In this document: positions 31,888-40,993 of the stretch, one piece after another
Position numbering within the stretch: the first letter of the stretch is position 1
Layout of the letters: each line of letters begins with the position of its first letter
Origin: Micromonospora alfalfae
Lineage (GTDB): Bacteria > Actinomycetota > Actinomycetes > Mycobacteriales > Micromonosporaceae
Assembly: GCF_022230925.1 (NCBI RefSeq)
Contig: NZ_JAKKFH010000045.1
Coordinates: forward strand, 248,001-312,000
Direction of reading: 5' to 3'
Length of the DNA: 64,000 nucleotides
Made by a program: the position numbers and the translations under genes
Notes under the pieces: model-generated
What the model was told of the DNA's origin: nothing
Database searches by the model: none
The model's input: only the letters and a program-made list of their open reading frames with translations

Positions 31888-33948
31888 TCAGGCCGGCAGG
31901 CTCGCCGCACCGGGCGGCAGGAACCGCTGGCCGGTGACCCGCTCGGAGGTGCCGGTCCGGTCCAGGTACGGCGTGACGCCGCCCAGGTGGAACGGCCAGC
32001 CGGCGCCCAGGATCATGCACAGGTCGATGTCCTGCGCCTCGGCGACCACGCCCTCGTCCAGCATCAGCCGGATCTCCTGCGCGAGCGCGTCGAGGGCGTT
32101 CTGGCGTACCTGCTCGGCGGTCAGCGGCTGGTCACCGACCACGAGCAGCTTGGCGACCTCCTCGTTGACCTGGTCGTCGACCACGATCGGCCGCCCGGAG
32201 TCGGCGATCCGCTTGAGGTTCTCGCTGACCCCGAACCGGTCCGGATACGCGGCGTGCAGGGTGCCGCCCACGTGGTACGCAACGGCCGGCCCGACCAACT
32301 GGAGCAGGGCCAGCGGGCGCATCGGCAGGCCCAGCGGGTCCAGTGCGCTGTTCGCCACGTCCAGCGGAGTGCCCGCGTCGACGGCGGCGAAGACGGTGCC
32401 CAGGAAGCGGGTGAGCAGCCGGTTCACCACGAACGCCGGAGCGTCCTTGACCAGCACGCTCGACTTCTTGAGCTGCTTGCCCACTGCGAACGCGGTCGCC
32501 AGGGTGACGTCGTCGGTGCGCTCGCCCCGGACGATCTCCAGCAGCGGCAGCACCGCCACCGGGTTGAAGAAGTGGAAACCGACCACCCGCTCCGGGTGCT
32601 CCAACTCGGCGGCCATCTCGGTGATCGACAGCGAGCTGGTGTTGGTGGCGAGTACCGCCTCCGGAGAGACGATCTTCTCCAACTCGGCCCAGACCTGCTT
32701 CTTGACGCCCAGGTCCTCGAAGACCGCCTCGATGACGAAGTCCGCGTCCGCGAAGGCGCTCTTGTCGACAGTGCCGCTGACCAGGCCGTACAGCTTGGCG
32801 GCGGTGCCCTTGTCCATCCGGCCCTTGGTGACGGCCTTCTCGATCTGGGTGTGCACGTAGCCGACGCCCTTGTCCACCCGGGACTGGTCGAGGTCGGTCA
32901 TCACCACCGGCACCTGGAGGCGGCGGGCGAACAGCAGCGCCAGCTGGCTGGCCATCAGACCCGCGCCGACGATGCCGACCTTGGTGATCGTGCGAGCCAG
33001 GCCCTTGTCCGGTGCGCCGGCCGGGCGCTTGGCCCGCCGCTGCACCAGGTCGAACGCGTACAGGCCGCTGCGCAGCTCCTCGGAGAAGACCAGGTCGGCG
33101 AGGGCCTCGTCCTCGGCGGCGGTGCCGGCGGCGAAGTCGCCGTCCTTCGCCGTCTCCAGCAGGTCGAGCGCCTTGTACGCGGCCGGGACCGCGCCGTGCA
33201 GCCGCTGGTTCAGCGTCTCCCGGGCGAAGTAGAGCACGCCCGCCCACATGTCCTTGTCGACGGCGGGTCGGGTCACGGTGACCTGACCCCGGACCACGCC
33301 GGCAGCCCACTCCAGGGACCGCTCCAGGAAGTCCGCCGGCTCCAGCAGGATGTCCGCGATGCCCAGCTCGGCAGCCTGCTTCGGCTTGAGCATCTTGTTC
33401 TGCATCAGCGGGTTCTGGATGATCACCTGGGTCGCCGCGGGGATGCCGATCAGGTTCGGCAGCAACTGGGTGCCGCCCCAGCCGGGCACCAGACCGAGGG
33501 AGACCTCAGGCAGCGCGAGGGCTGCCGCGCCGCCGGAGAGCGTCCGGTAGTGGCAGTGCAGCGCCAGCTCCAGGCCACCGCCCATCGCCGCGCCATTGAC
33601 GAACGCGAAGGTGGGGACGCTGCTGTCCTTGAGCCGGGCGAAGACCCGGTGGCCGAGCCGGCCGATCTCCAGCGCCTGCGCGCGATCGGCGAGCTGCGGC
33701 AGGCCGACGATGTCCGCGCCCACGCAGAAGATGTACGGCTTGCCGGTGACCGCGATGAACGCCGGGTCGGCGGCGAGCGCGGCGGTGATCGCCTCGTCCA
33801 GGCTGGCCAACCCACCCGGGCCGAAGGTGTTCGGCTTGGTGTGGTCGAAGCCGTTGTCCAGCGTGATCAGGGCGGCGGGCCGGTCCAGCCCCGGCACGTT
33901 CACCTGGCGCAGGAGCGCCCGGGTGACGACCTCGTTCGGTGCCTTCAC
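31888..33948 (-). CDS. fadB: Fatty-acid oxidation bifunctional protein: enoyl-CoA hydratase / 3-hydroxyacyl-CoA dehydrogenase
   Basis: 686 residues. Enoyl-CoA hydratase domain (about 1-200; oxyanion-hole strands AALITLDNGFDHTKPNTF and NGAAMGGGLELALHCHYR), then an NAD-binding dehydrogenase domain (VGIVGAGLMASQLALLFARR) with VIEAVFEDLGVKKQVWAEL, LATNTSSLSITEMA, the catalytic-His motif VGFHFFNPV, and two C-terminal helical domains (PAFVVNRLLTRFLG). It hydrates enoyl-CoA and oxidises 3-hydroxyacyl-CoA in beta-oxidation. The GTG at 33948 overlaps the fadA stop (GTGA); the longer frame is a read-through and is rejected. Confidence 0.95.
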   Translation of the reverse strand: MKAPNEVVTRALLRQVNVPGLDRPAALITLDNGFDHTKPNTFGPGGLASLDEAITAALAADPAFIAVTGKPYIFCVGADIVGLPQLADRAQALEIGRLGHRVFARLKDSSVPTFAFVNGAAMGGGLELALHCHYRTLSGGAAALALPEVSLGLVPGWGGTQLLPNLIGIPAATQVIIQNPLMQNKMLKPKQAAELGIADILLEPADFLERSLEWAAGVVRGQVTVTRPAVDKDMWAGVLYFARETLNQRLHGAVPAAYKALDLLETAKDGDFAAGTAAEDEALADLVFSEELRSGLYAFDLVQRRAKRPAGAPDKGLARTITKVGIVGAGLMASQLALLFARRLQVPVVMTDLDQSRVDKGVGYVHTQIEKAVTKGRMDKGTAAKLYGLVSGTVDKSAFADADFVIEAVFEDLGVKKQVWAELEKIVSPEAVLATNTSSLSITEMAAELEHPERVVGFHFFNPVAVLPLLEIVRGERTDDVTLATAFAVGKQLKKSSVLVKDAPAFVVNRLLTRFLGTVFAAVDAGTPLDVANSALDPLGLPMRPLALLQLVGPAVAYHVGGTLHAAYPDRFGVSENLKRIADSGRPIVVDDQVNEEVAKLLVVGDQPLTAEQVRQNALDALAQEIRLMLDEGVVAEAQDIDLCMILGAGWPFHLGGVTPYLDRTGTSERVTGQRFLPPGAASLPA

Positions 33949-35141
33949 TTGTTGCCACCCTCCCAGTGCGGGTTCTCCCAGATGACAGTGCCGCCCATGC
34001 CGATGCCGATGCACATCGCCGTGAGGCCGTACCGGACCTCGGGGTGCTCGGCGAACTGGCGGGCGAGCTGCGTCATCAGCCGCACGCCGGAGGAGGCCAG
34101 CGGGTGACCGATGGCGATAGCGCCGCCCCACGGGTTGACCCGCGCGTCGTCGTCGGCGATGCCGAAGTGGTCCAGGAAGGCGAGCACCTGCACGGCGAAC
34201 GCCTCGTTCAGCTCGAACAGGCCGATGTCGTCGATGCTGAGCCCGGCGAGGCGCAGCGCCTTCTCCGTCGACGGGATCGGGCCGACGCCCATCACCTCCG
34301 GCTCGACTCCGACGAAGCCGAACGACACCAGCCGCATGGCGACCGGCAGGCCCAGCTCGCGGGCGGTGGCCTCGTCGGCCAGCAGACTCGCGGTGGCACC
34401 GTCGTTCAGGCCGGCCGCGTTGCCCGCGGTGACCTTGCCGTGCGGGCGGAAAGGGGTCTTCAGGGTGCCGAGCTTCTCCAACGAGGTGTCCCGCGGGGCC
34501 TCGTCGACAGTTGCCAGGCCCCAGCCGCCCTCCGCGTCGCGGATCGACATCGACACCAGGTCGTCCTGGAGCTTGCCGTTGGCGTACGCCTTGGCGGTCT
34601 TCTGCTGCGAGGCGAGCGCGAACGCGTCGGTGCGTGCCTTGGTGATGTGCGGGACCAGGTCGTGCAGGTTCTCCGCGGTGGCGCCCATCACCAGCGCGGA
34701 CGGGTCGACCAGCTTCTCCGCGATGATGCGCGGGTTGGGGTCGACGCCCTCACCCATCGGGTGGCGGCCCATGTGCTCGACGCCACCGGCGATGGCGATG
34801 TCGTACGCGCCCATGGCGATGCCGCTGGCCACCGTGGTGACCGCTGTCATCGCACCCGCGCACATCCGGTCGATGGCGAAGCCGGGGACGGTCTTGGGCA
34901 GCCCGGCCAGCAGGGCGGCGGTGCGGCCGATGGTGAGGCCCTGGTCGCCGATCTGGGTGGTGGCCGCGATGGCGACCTCCTCGACCCGCTCCGGGGGCAG
35001 CTTCGGGTTGCGACGCAGCAGTTCCCGGATGCAGCGGATCACCAGGTCGTCGGCGCGGGTGTTGGCGTACATGCTAGCCGCCTTGCCGAACGGGGTGCGG
35101 ACGCCGTCGACGAAGACGACGTCGCGAACTTCACGGGGCAC
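33945..35141 (-). CDS. fadA: Acetyl-CoA C-acyltransferase (thiolase)
   Basis: 398 residues. Catalytic features: nucleophilic Cys in DRMCAGAMTA (about residue 93), NEAFAVQ, the catalytic-His motif GGAIAIGHPLASSG and the second Cys in CIGIGMGG. It cleaves 3-ketoacyl-CoA with CoA to give acetyl-CoA. It is first in the fadA-fadB operon, overlapping fadB by four bases; GTG start with GGCTC upstream. Placement next to RNase D and DUF3000 is also seen in Streptomyces, as I recall. Confidence 0.93.
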   Translation of the reverse strand: MPREVRDVVFVDGVRTPFGKAASMYANTRADDLVIRCIRELLRRNPKLPPERVEEVAIAATTQIGDQGLTIGRTAALLAGLPKTVPGFAIDRMCAGAMTAVTTVASGIAMGAYDIAIAGGVEHMGRHPMGEGVDPNPRIIAEKLVDPSALVMGATAENLHDLVPHITKARTDAFALASQQKTAKAYANGKLQDDLVSMSIRDAEGGWGLATVDEAPRDTSLEKLGTLKTPFRPHGKVTAGNAAGLNDGATASLLADEATARELGLPVAMRLVSFGFVGVEPEVMGVGPIPSTEKALRLAGLSIDDIGLFELNEAFAVQVLAFLDHFGIADDDARVNPWGGAIAIGHPLASSGVRLMTQLARQFAEHPEVRYGLTAMCIGIGMGGTVIWENPHWEGGNK

Positions 35142-35314
35142 TTGAGCCTCCTATTCGACCGTGATTCGGCCTTCGCGCCGGGCGGCACGCCGGACCGGAA
35201 CAAGGGTCGCCGACACGGGCACGTTTCCCTCGGATGCTACTCGCCAGTAACCAACCCCGTCCCCACCCCCGCCTGTGGCCCACCCCACACCACCCCGATC
35301 CGCCAGCCCTCGTC

Positions 35315-35369
35315 GATCATGAAGTTGTTGTCGGGACACGCCGGTCTGGATGGCAACAACTTCATGATC
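35315..35369. repeat. Palindromic intergenic element C (55 bp)
   Basis: Perfect 16-base arms GATCATGAAGTTGTTG (35315-35330) and CAACAACTTCATGATC (35354-35369) around a 23-base centre. It lies in the 277-base gap between the diverging-in-transcript fadA start and the RNase D end. Same design as elements A, B, D and E but with different arms. Confidence 0.8.
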
Positions 35370-35418
35370 AACCGCAGTGGGTGGGGGTGGGGTGGAGGTG
35401 GGGTGGGGGTGGGGTGGG

Positions 35419-36747
35419 TTAGGGGGGTGGGGTTTTTGGGGTCAGGGCTTCGGTCAGGTCGGGGGTGAGGAGGCCGATCTGCCACTCGCGGGCGTTGAGG
35501 CCGCGGAGGGTCTCCGCCACCGCCTCCTCGGTGATCTCCTCCGGCGGGGTCCAGGCCAGCCGGCGGACCGAATCCGGAGTGATCAGGTTTTCCGGCGGAA
35601 GGTTGTGCTCACCGGCGATGCGGATCACGACCTCCCGGCAGCGGGCCAGTCGACCGGCCGCCACCGGGTCCCGCTCAGCCCATCGGTGCGGCGGAGGCGG
35701 GCCCTCCACCGCCGGCGAGACCGGCAGGGAACCCTCCGGCAGCTGCCGGGCGTCGTCGAGCGCGGCGAGCCAGGTGCGGGCCAGCCGACGGACCGACCGA
35801 CCACCGAAGCCGGGCAGGGTCAGCAGGGTCTTCTCGTCCTTCGGGTCCAGCTCGGCCGCGGCGATGATCGCCGAGTCGGGCAGCACCCGACCGGGAGCGG
35901 CGTCCCGTCGGGCCGCGATCTGGTCCCGCGCGTACCACATCGAGCGGACCCGGGCCTGGGCCCGCGCCCCCCGCAGCCGGTGGATGCCCGAGGTGCGCCG
36001 CCACGGCTCCGCCCGAACCCGGGGCGGGCGTGCCCCGGTGCGGACCAGCGCGGCGAACTCCTCAGCGGCCCAGGCCGACTTGCCCTGCCGGGTCAACTCG
36101 GCGTCCAGAGCGTCGCGCAGGTCGGTGAGCAGCTCCACGTCGAGGGCGGCGTACGTCAACCACGACTCGGGCAGCGGTCGGCTCGACCAGTCGGCCGCCG
36201 AGTGGTGCTTCTCCAGTGTGAACCCGAGCAGCTGCTCGGTGAGCGCGGCCAGCCCGACGCGTTCGAACCCGGCCAGCCGAGCCGCCAGCTCGGTGTCGAA
36301 CAGTCGGCGTGGACGCAACCCCACCTCGGCCAGGCAGGGCAGATCCTGGCTGGCCGCGTGGAGGACCCACTCGGCCTCACCGATCACCGCGTCCAGCGCG
36401 CTGAGGTCGGGCAGGGGCAGCGGGTCGATCAGCGCCGTGCCCGCACCGGCCCGGCGAAGTTGCACCAGGTACGCGCGCTGGCTGTAGCGGTAGCCGGAAG
36501 CGCGTTCGGCGTCCAGGGCGACCGGGCCGGTGCCCGCTGCGAAGCGGGCCACGACCTCGGCAAGCTCGGCCGGGGCGGCCACCGGATCGGGGGTGCCGTC
36601 ACGCGGGGCGATCAGCGGAACGGGCCCACCGTCGGCCGGGTCGGCCCCCTCGCCCGCCGGCTGCGGCTGGGCCGACGGCGGGTGCTGGGGTGCGTTTCCC
36701 GGAAGTTCTTCGGTGGGCCGACGGCGCAGGGGTGGTTCGTCGGTCAC
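35419..36747 (-). CDS. rnd: Ribonuclease D family 3'-5' exonuclease with HRDC domain
   Basis: 442 residues. DEDDy exonuclease domain (about 55-225): D79 and E81 in ALDAERASG, D135 in HAASQDLPCL, and Y199/D203 in TYAALDVELL. The N-terminus has a Pro-rich leader. An HRDC domain follows (about 245-325; WYARDQIAARRDAAPGRVLP), then a C-terminal helical region. It trims 3' ends of structured RNAs such as tRNA precursors; exact substrates here are inferred. It is divergent from nothing close by; the DUF3000 gene sits upstream in the same direction. Confidence 0.9.
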   Translation of the reverse strand: MTDEPPLRRRPTEELPGNAPQHPPSAQPQPAGEGADPADGGPVPLIAPRDGTPDPVAAPAELAEVVARFAAGTGPVALDAERASGYRYSQRAYLVQLRRAGAGTALIDPLPLPDLSALDAVIGEAEWVLHAASQDLPCLAEVGLRPRRLFDTELAARLAGFERVGLAALTEQLLGFTLEKHHSAADWSSRPLPESWLTYAALDVELLTDLRDALDAELTRQGKSAWAAEEFAALVRTGARPPRVRAEPWRRTSGIHRLRGARAQARVRSMWYARDQIAARRDAAPGRVLPDSAIIAAAELDPKDEKTLLTLPGFGGRSVRRLARTWLAALDDARQLPEGSLPVSPAVEGPPPPHRWAERDPVAAGRLARCREVVIRIAGEHNLPPENLITPDSVRRLAWTPPEEITEEAVAETLRGLNAREWQIGLLTPDLTEALTPKTPPP

Positions 36748-36842
36748 CTGCCAACCCTAGTGCGCGCGGAGATCCGGCGGGTGCAGCCGGTCCGGCGTGT
36801 GTCGATCAGGTGTCCGCAAAGTGTCCTCCCGAGGGCCGAACG

Positions 36843-37415
36843 TCAGGCTGCGCCGGCCGGCCGGCGGTCGGAGAGGGCGGTGACGCCGGGTGGGGGGAGA
36901 CCGGCGGTGGAGGCGAGCAACGCGCACCAGCCGAGCAGGTGTGGGGTCAGGTCGTCGTCGATCGGCGTCCAGGACGCGCGGATCTCGATGTCACCGATGG
37001 TCGGCGGGCCGGCGAGATCGCCGAACCGGGTCGACATGGTCTGCGTCACCGTTCCGCCGATCGCCCGGTGGCCGGCGTCCTGGGTGTCCAACGCGTCGGT
37101 CAGCCACGTCCAGCCGACCCCTGGCAGCAGCGGGTCGGCGGCCAGATCGACCTCCAACTCGGCGGTCACGTAGGTGACCAGCCGCAGGGTGCCCTGCCAC
37201 GCCTCGTGCCCGATCGGGTTGTGCAGCAGGATCAGCCGGCCGGTCGCGACCTCGTCGTCGTCGCGCAGCACTGTCGCGGCGAGCGCGAACGCGTACGGGG
37301 CCAGCCGCTGGGGGGCGCCGACCTCCTCCAGGGTGATCTCCGGCCGGGGGGCGGCCGACCGCAGCCCGGCGACCGCTCGGGCGAACGTCTCCGGGAGCGC
37401 GATCGGGGGGGCCAT
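36843..37415 (-). CDS. DUF3000 domain protein
   Basis: 190 residues. Soluble alpha/beta protein with LPETFARAVAGLRSAAPRPE, PYAFALAATVLRDDDEVATG, GRLILLHNPIGHEAWQGTLR, TWLTDAL and IRASWTPIDDDLTPHLLGWC, the conserved pattern of the DUF3000 family between rnd and hemE. Function unknown. It is divergent from hemE with about 150 bases between, and probably shares a promoter region with it. Confidence 0.85.
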   Translation of the reverse strand: MAPPIALPETFARAVAGLRSAAPRPEITLEEVGAPQRLAPYAFALAATVLRDDDEVATGRLILLHNPIGHEAWQGTLRLVTYVTAELEVDLAADPLLPGVGWTWLTDALDTQDAGHRAIGGTVTQTMSTRFGDLAGPPTIGDIEIRASWTPIDDDLTPHLLGWCALLASTAGLPPPGVTALSDRRPAGAA

Positions 37416-37564
37416 GTCGGCAGCCTATGCCGACGCCCGCCCCCCGCTTCGACGGCGCGCCGACGCTCACCGAGGGGCCCTCGCTTCGACGCCGCGGTAA
37501 GGAACGGTGCCCTTCCTCTCACCCCCACCCTGTCGGGGGTGGCGGGCGTGGCACGATTGCGGCG

Positions 37565-38716
37565 ATGACCACGGACACCACGGGCACTGTCGCCCGAGAC
37601 GGAGAATCCCGCCCCGGCGGACCGGCCGACTCGCCCTTCATCCGGGCCTGCCGACGTCGGCCCGTCCCGCACACCCCGGTCTGGTTCATGCGCCAGGCCG
37701 GCCGCTCCCTCCCGGAGTACCGGGAGATCCGGGCGAGCGTGCCGATGCTGGAGTCCTGCCGGCGCCCGGAGCTGGTCACCGAGATCACCCTCCAGCCGGT
37801 GCGCCGCCACGGCGTGGACGCGGCGATCCTGTTCAGCGACATCGTGGTGCCCGTCGCCGCGGCCGGAGTCGACCTGGACATCGTGCCGGGCACCGGCCCG
37901 GTGGTCGCCGAGCCGATCCGCACCGCCGCCGACGTGGAGCGGATCCGCCTGATCACCCGCGACGACGTCTCGTACGTGGACGAGGCAGTCCGGCAGTTGG
38001 TGATCGAGCTCGGGGACACCCCGCTGATCGGTTTCGCCGGTGCGCCCTTCACGCTGGCCAGCTACCTGGTCGAGGGCGGGCCGTCGCGCACCCACGCGAA
38101 GACCAAGGCCCTGATGTACGGCGATCCGGAGCTGTGGCACGCGCTCTGCGCCCGACTGGCCGAGGTGACGCTGGCCTTCCTGCGGGTGCAGATCGAGGCC
38201 GGCGTCTCCGCCGTGCAGCTGTTCGACTCGTGGGCCGGCGCGCTCTCCGAGGCCGACTACCGCCGTTTCGTGCTGCCGCACTCCACCACAGTGCTGAGCG
38301 GGTTGGCCGACGACTGCTCCGGGTCGGGGCGCGGCGACAGACGCGCCGAGCCGGAGCGGTCGTACGCCGGGGTGCCCCGGATCCACTTCGGGGTGGGCAC
38401 CGCCGAGCTGCTCGGCGCGATGGGCGAGGCCGGGGCCGACGTGGTCGGTGTCGACTGGCGTACGCCGCTGGACGTGGCCACCGGCCGGATCGGCGCGGAC
38501 AAGGCGGTACAGGGCAACCTGGACCCGTGCGTGCTGCTCGCGCCGTGGCCGGTCGTCGAGGCCGAGGTGCGCCGCATCCTGGAGCAGGGCCGGGCGGCCC
38601 CCGGGCACGTGTTCAACCTCGGCCACGGGGTGCTGCCGGAGACCGACCCGGAGGTGTTGACCCGGGTGGTCGCGCTGGTGCACGAGCTGTCCAGCCGCCG
38701 AGCCGACCAGGGCTGA
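37565..38716 (+). CDS. hemE: Uroporphyrinogen decarboxylase
   Basis: 383 residues. Signature motifs: PVWFMRQAGRSLPEYREI (38-55), FSDIVVP, GFAGAPFTLASYLVEG and FDSWAGALS, followed by GVDWRTPLD and QGNLDP. It converts uroporphyrinogen III to coproporphyrinogen III. An internal loop (CSGSGRGDRRAEPERSYAG, about residues 256-274) is longer than in most homologues. The ATG at 37565 matches the family N-terminus; the upstream frame is not used. It is first in the hemE-hemG-hemQ cluster, 6 bases before hemG. Confidence 0.95.
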   Translation: MTTDTTGTVARDGESRPGGPADSPFIRACRRRPVPHTPVWFMRQAGRSLPEYREIRASVPMLESCRRPELVTEITLQPVRRHGVDAAILFSDIVVPVAAAGVDLDIVPGTGPVVAEPIRTAADVERIRLITRDDVSYVDEAVRQLVIELGDTPLIGFAGAPFTLASYLVEGGPSRTHAKTKALMYGDPELWHALCARLAEVTLAFLRVQIEAGVSAVQLFDSWAGALSEADYRRFVLPHSTTVLSGLADDCSGSGRGDRRAEPERSYAGVPRIHFGVGTAELLGAMGEAGADVVGVDWRTPLDVATGRIGADKAVQGNLDPCVLLAPWPVVEAEVRRILEQGRAAPGHVFNLGHGVLPETDPEVLTRVVALVHELSSRRADQG

Positions 38717-38722
38717 CCGGGA

Positions 38723-40132
38723 ATGCGGCGGCCCTGGCGGGTGGCGGTGGTCGGCGGCGGGATCGCCGGTCTGGCCGCCGCGGTCCGCCTGCGCGACAGC
38801 GCACCGGCCGGCACCGAGATCACCGTGTACGAGCAGTCCGGCGTGCTGGGCGGGAAGCTCCGCACCGGGGAGCTGGCTGGTCAGCCGGTGGAGTTCGGCG
38901 CGGAGTCGTTCCTGATGCGCGACCCGACCGGCGCCGAGAGCGCGGCGGTGGCGTTGGCCCGCCGGCTCGGGCTGGCCGAGAAGATCGTGCACCCCACTGT
39001 GGGGCAGGCCGCGTTGGTCATCGACGGAGGGCTGCGCCCCATCCCGGGCGGCACCCTGGTGGGCGTACCCGGGGATCTGGATCGGGTGGCCACTGTCGCC
39101 CGCCCGGCCGCGGACGCCGACACCGACGGCGGTCGGCCGCTGGTCGGGCCGGACGCTGACGTCTCGGTGGGCGCGCTGGTCCGGTCCCGTTTCGGCGACG
39201 AGGTGGTCGAGCGGCTGGTCGACCCGATGCTGGGCGGCGTGTACGCCGGCCGCGCCGACGATCTTTCCCTGGTCACGACGATGCCGGCGCTGGCCCGTGC
39301 GGCCCGGGTGGAGCACACACTGGTCGGTGCGGTCCGGGCCGCCCAGGCCGCCGCGCCGCGTGCGCCCGGCGCCCCGGTCTTCGGGACCCTCGCCGGTGGG
39401 CTGAGCACCCTGGTCGAGGCGGCGGTGACGGCCAGCGGCGCGACGGTGCGGCGAAACGCCGCAGTGCGCGAGTTGACAGCGACCGACACGGGTTGGCGGC
39501 TCACCGTCGGCCCGACCCGTGACCCTGTACTGGTCGACGTGGACGCGGTGGTGCTGGCGGTGCCGGCGCGACCGGCGGCGCGGCTGCTCGCCGGCCCCGC
39601 GCCGGCGGTGGCGGCGGGCGTCGGCGCGCTGGACTACGCGAGCGTCGCGCTGGTCACCATGGCGTTGCCGCAACCGCGACTGCCCGAGCTGTCCGGCTTC
39701 CTGGTGCCCAGCACCGAGGGCCTGCTGATCAAGGCGGCGACCTTCTTCACCACCAAGTGGGGGCACCTGCGCAAGCCGGACGGGTTGGCACTGGTGCGCG
39801 CCTCGGTGGGCCGCTACGGCGAGGAGGCGCACCTTCAGCGCCCCGACGCGGACCTGGCGGCCACCGTGCACCGGGAGCTGTCGGCGGTGCTCGGCACCCC
39901 GTTGCCCGCCCCGGTCGACGGGCACGTGCAGCGGTGGGGCGGTGCGCTGCCGCAGTACACGCCGGGGCACGCCGACCGGCTCGCCGCCGCGCGGGCGGCG
40001 CTGCGGGCAGCGCACCCCACAGTGGTCCTGGCCGGCGCCGGTTACGACGGCGTCGGCATCCCGGTCTGCGTCCGCTCCGGCGAGACGGCGGCCGAGGAGA
40101 TCATCACAGCACTGGGAGGATCGGCGAGATGA
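38723..40132 (+). CDS. hemG: Protoporphyrinogen/coproporphyrinogen oxidase (HemG/HemY type)
   Basis: 469 residues. FAD-binding Rossmann motif VVGGGIAGLAAAVRLRD at about residue 8-24, the second dinucleotide region GAESFLMRD, and a C-terminal FAD loop LAGAGYDGVGIPVCVRSG. Actinobacteria make heme through coproporphyrin, so the enzyme should oxidise coproporphyrinogen III to coproporphyrin III with O2. The next gene hemQ overlaps it by four bases. No ferrochelatase gene is in the window. Confidence 0.92.
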   Translation: MRRPWRVAVVGGGIAGLAAAVRLRDSAPAGTEITVYEQSGVLGGKLRTGELAGQPVEFGAESFLMRDPTGAESAAVALARRLGLAEKIVHPTVGQAALVIDGGLRPIPGGTLVGVPGDLDRVATVARPAADADTDGGRPLVGPDADVSVGALVRSRFGDEVVERLVDPMLGGVYAGRADDLSLVTTMPALARAARVEHTLVGAVRAAQAAAPRAPGAPVFGTLAGGLSTLVEAAVTASGATVRRNAAVRELTATDTGWRLTVGPTRDPVLVDVDAVVLAVPARPAARLLAGPAPAVAAGVGALDYASVALVTMALPQPRLPELSGFLVPSTEGLLIKAATFFTTKWGHLRKPDGLALVRASVGRYGEEAHLQRPDADLAATVHRELSAVLGTPLPAPVDGHVQRWGGALPQYTPGHADRLAAARAALRAAHPTVVLAGAGYDGVGIPVCVRSGETAAEEIITALGGSAR

Positions 40133-40830
40133 CCGAGCAGACCAACGCGGCCCGGTTGCGGGAGCTGAACGACAGCATCCGCTACACCATGTGGTCGGTG
40201 TTCCGGGCCAGCGCCCCGCTGCCGTCGCTGCGGGACAACGTCACCGGTGAGGTCGAGTCCCTCTTCGAGGAGTTGGCCGGTAAGGACGTGGTGGTCCGGG
40301 GCGTGTACGACGTCTCCGGGCTGCGCGCCGACGCGGACGTGATGATCTGGTGGCACTCCGCGTCCCCCGACGCGCTCCAGGACGCTTACCTGCGGTTGCG
40401 CCGCACCACGCTGGGGCGGGCGCTGACCCCGGTGTGGTCGCAGATGGCGCTGCACCGGCCGGCGGAGTTCAACAAGAGTCACATCCCGGCGTTCCTGGCC
40501 GGTGAGGAGGCTCGCCCCTACATCTGTGTGTACCCGTTCGTCCGCTCCTACGAGTGGTACCTGCTGCCCGACGCCGAGCGGCGCGAGATGCTGGCCGAGC
40601 ACGGCAAGTTGGCCCGCGGCTACCCGGACGTGCGGGCCAACACGGTCGCCTCGTTCGCGCTCGGCGACTACGAGTGGATGCTCGCCTTCGAGGCCGACGA
40701 ACTGCACCGGATCGTCGACCTGATGCGGGACCTGCGCGCCTCCGGCGCCCGCCGGCACGTCCGCGAAGAGGTCCCGTTCTACACCGGCCGCCGCCGTTCG
40801 GTAGCCGAGATCGTCAACTGCCTGGTCTGA
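40129..40830 (+). CDS. hemQ: Coproheme decarboxylase, actinobacterial chlorite-dismutase-like family
   Basis: 233 residues. The catalytic residues known for actinobacterial ChdC are present at the expected numbers: distal H118 (FNKSHIPAF), radical-forming Y135 (YICVYPFVRSYEWY) and proximal H158 (MLAEHGKLAR). It decarboxylates coproheme III to heme b with H2O2. The arginine of true chlorite dismutases is absent, so chlorite conversion is unlikely. It starts at an ATG overlapping the hemG stop. The three-gene set gives the last steps of the coproporphyrin pathway apart from iron insertion. Confidence 0.95.
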   Translation: MTEQTNAARLRELNDSIRYTMWSVFRASAPLPSLRDNVTGEVESLFEELAGKDVVVRGVYDVSGLRADADVMIWWHSASPDALQDAYLRLRRTTLGRALTPVWSQMALHRPAEFNKSHIPAFLAGEEARPYICVYPFVRSYEWYLLPDAERREMLAEHGKLARGYPDVRANTVASFALGDYEWMLAFEADELHRIVDLMRDLRASGARRHVREEVPFYTGRRRSVAEIVNCLV

Positions 40831-40879
40831 CCCGCCCACCCCGGCCCCGCCCCTCGCCCCGCCCCCGCCCCGCCCTCGC

Positions 40880-40948
40880 CGATCTTGCGGTTTCTGTCCC
40901 GGCGAAAAGGGCATAAGCCGCGATTGGGCGACCGAAAGTGCAAGATCG
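40880..40948. repeat. Palindromic intergenic element B, second copy, inverted
   Basis: Arms CGATCTTGCGGTTT (40880-40893) and AAAGTGCAAGATCG (40935-40948), 12 of 14 matching. The right arm and its CGGGAGGG flank equal the right arm and flank of the copy at 15119-15188. Aligned as reverse complement, the shared core reads GATCTTGCACTTT-GGTCG at one side and CAGAAA at the other. It lies between hemQ and a GNAT gene. Confidence 0.8.
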
Positions 40949-40993
40949 CGGGAGGGTGGGGCAGGGGCGGGGCGGGGGTGCGGCGCGGCTGGG

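Noticed and set aside
31987..34107. 706-residue plus-strand frame opposite fadB
   Set aside because: His/Gln/Arg-rich shadow; the minus-strand FadB has all catalytic motifs.
37520..37541. Hairpin-like ACCCCC...GGGGGT just before hemE
   Set aside because: Short arms in a GC-rich leader; it could be chance, and no gene ends there on the plus strand, so it was not called a terminator or riboswitch.
37232..40015. 927-residue minus-strand frame opposite hemE/hemG
   Set aside because: Shadow of the heme genes: composition is Gly/Arg/His/Pro-rich and no motif is seen; the plus strand has exact HemE and HemG signatures.
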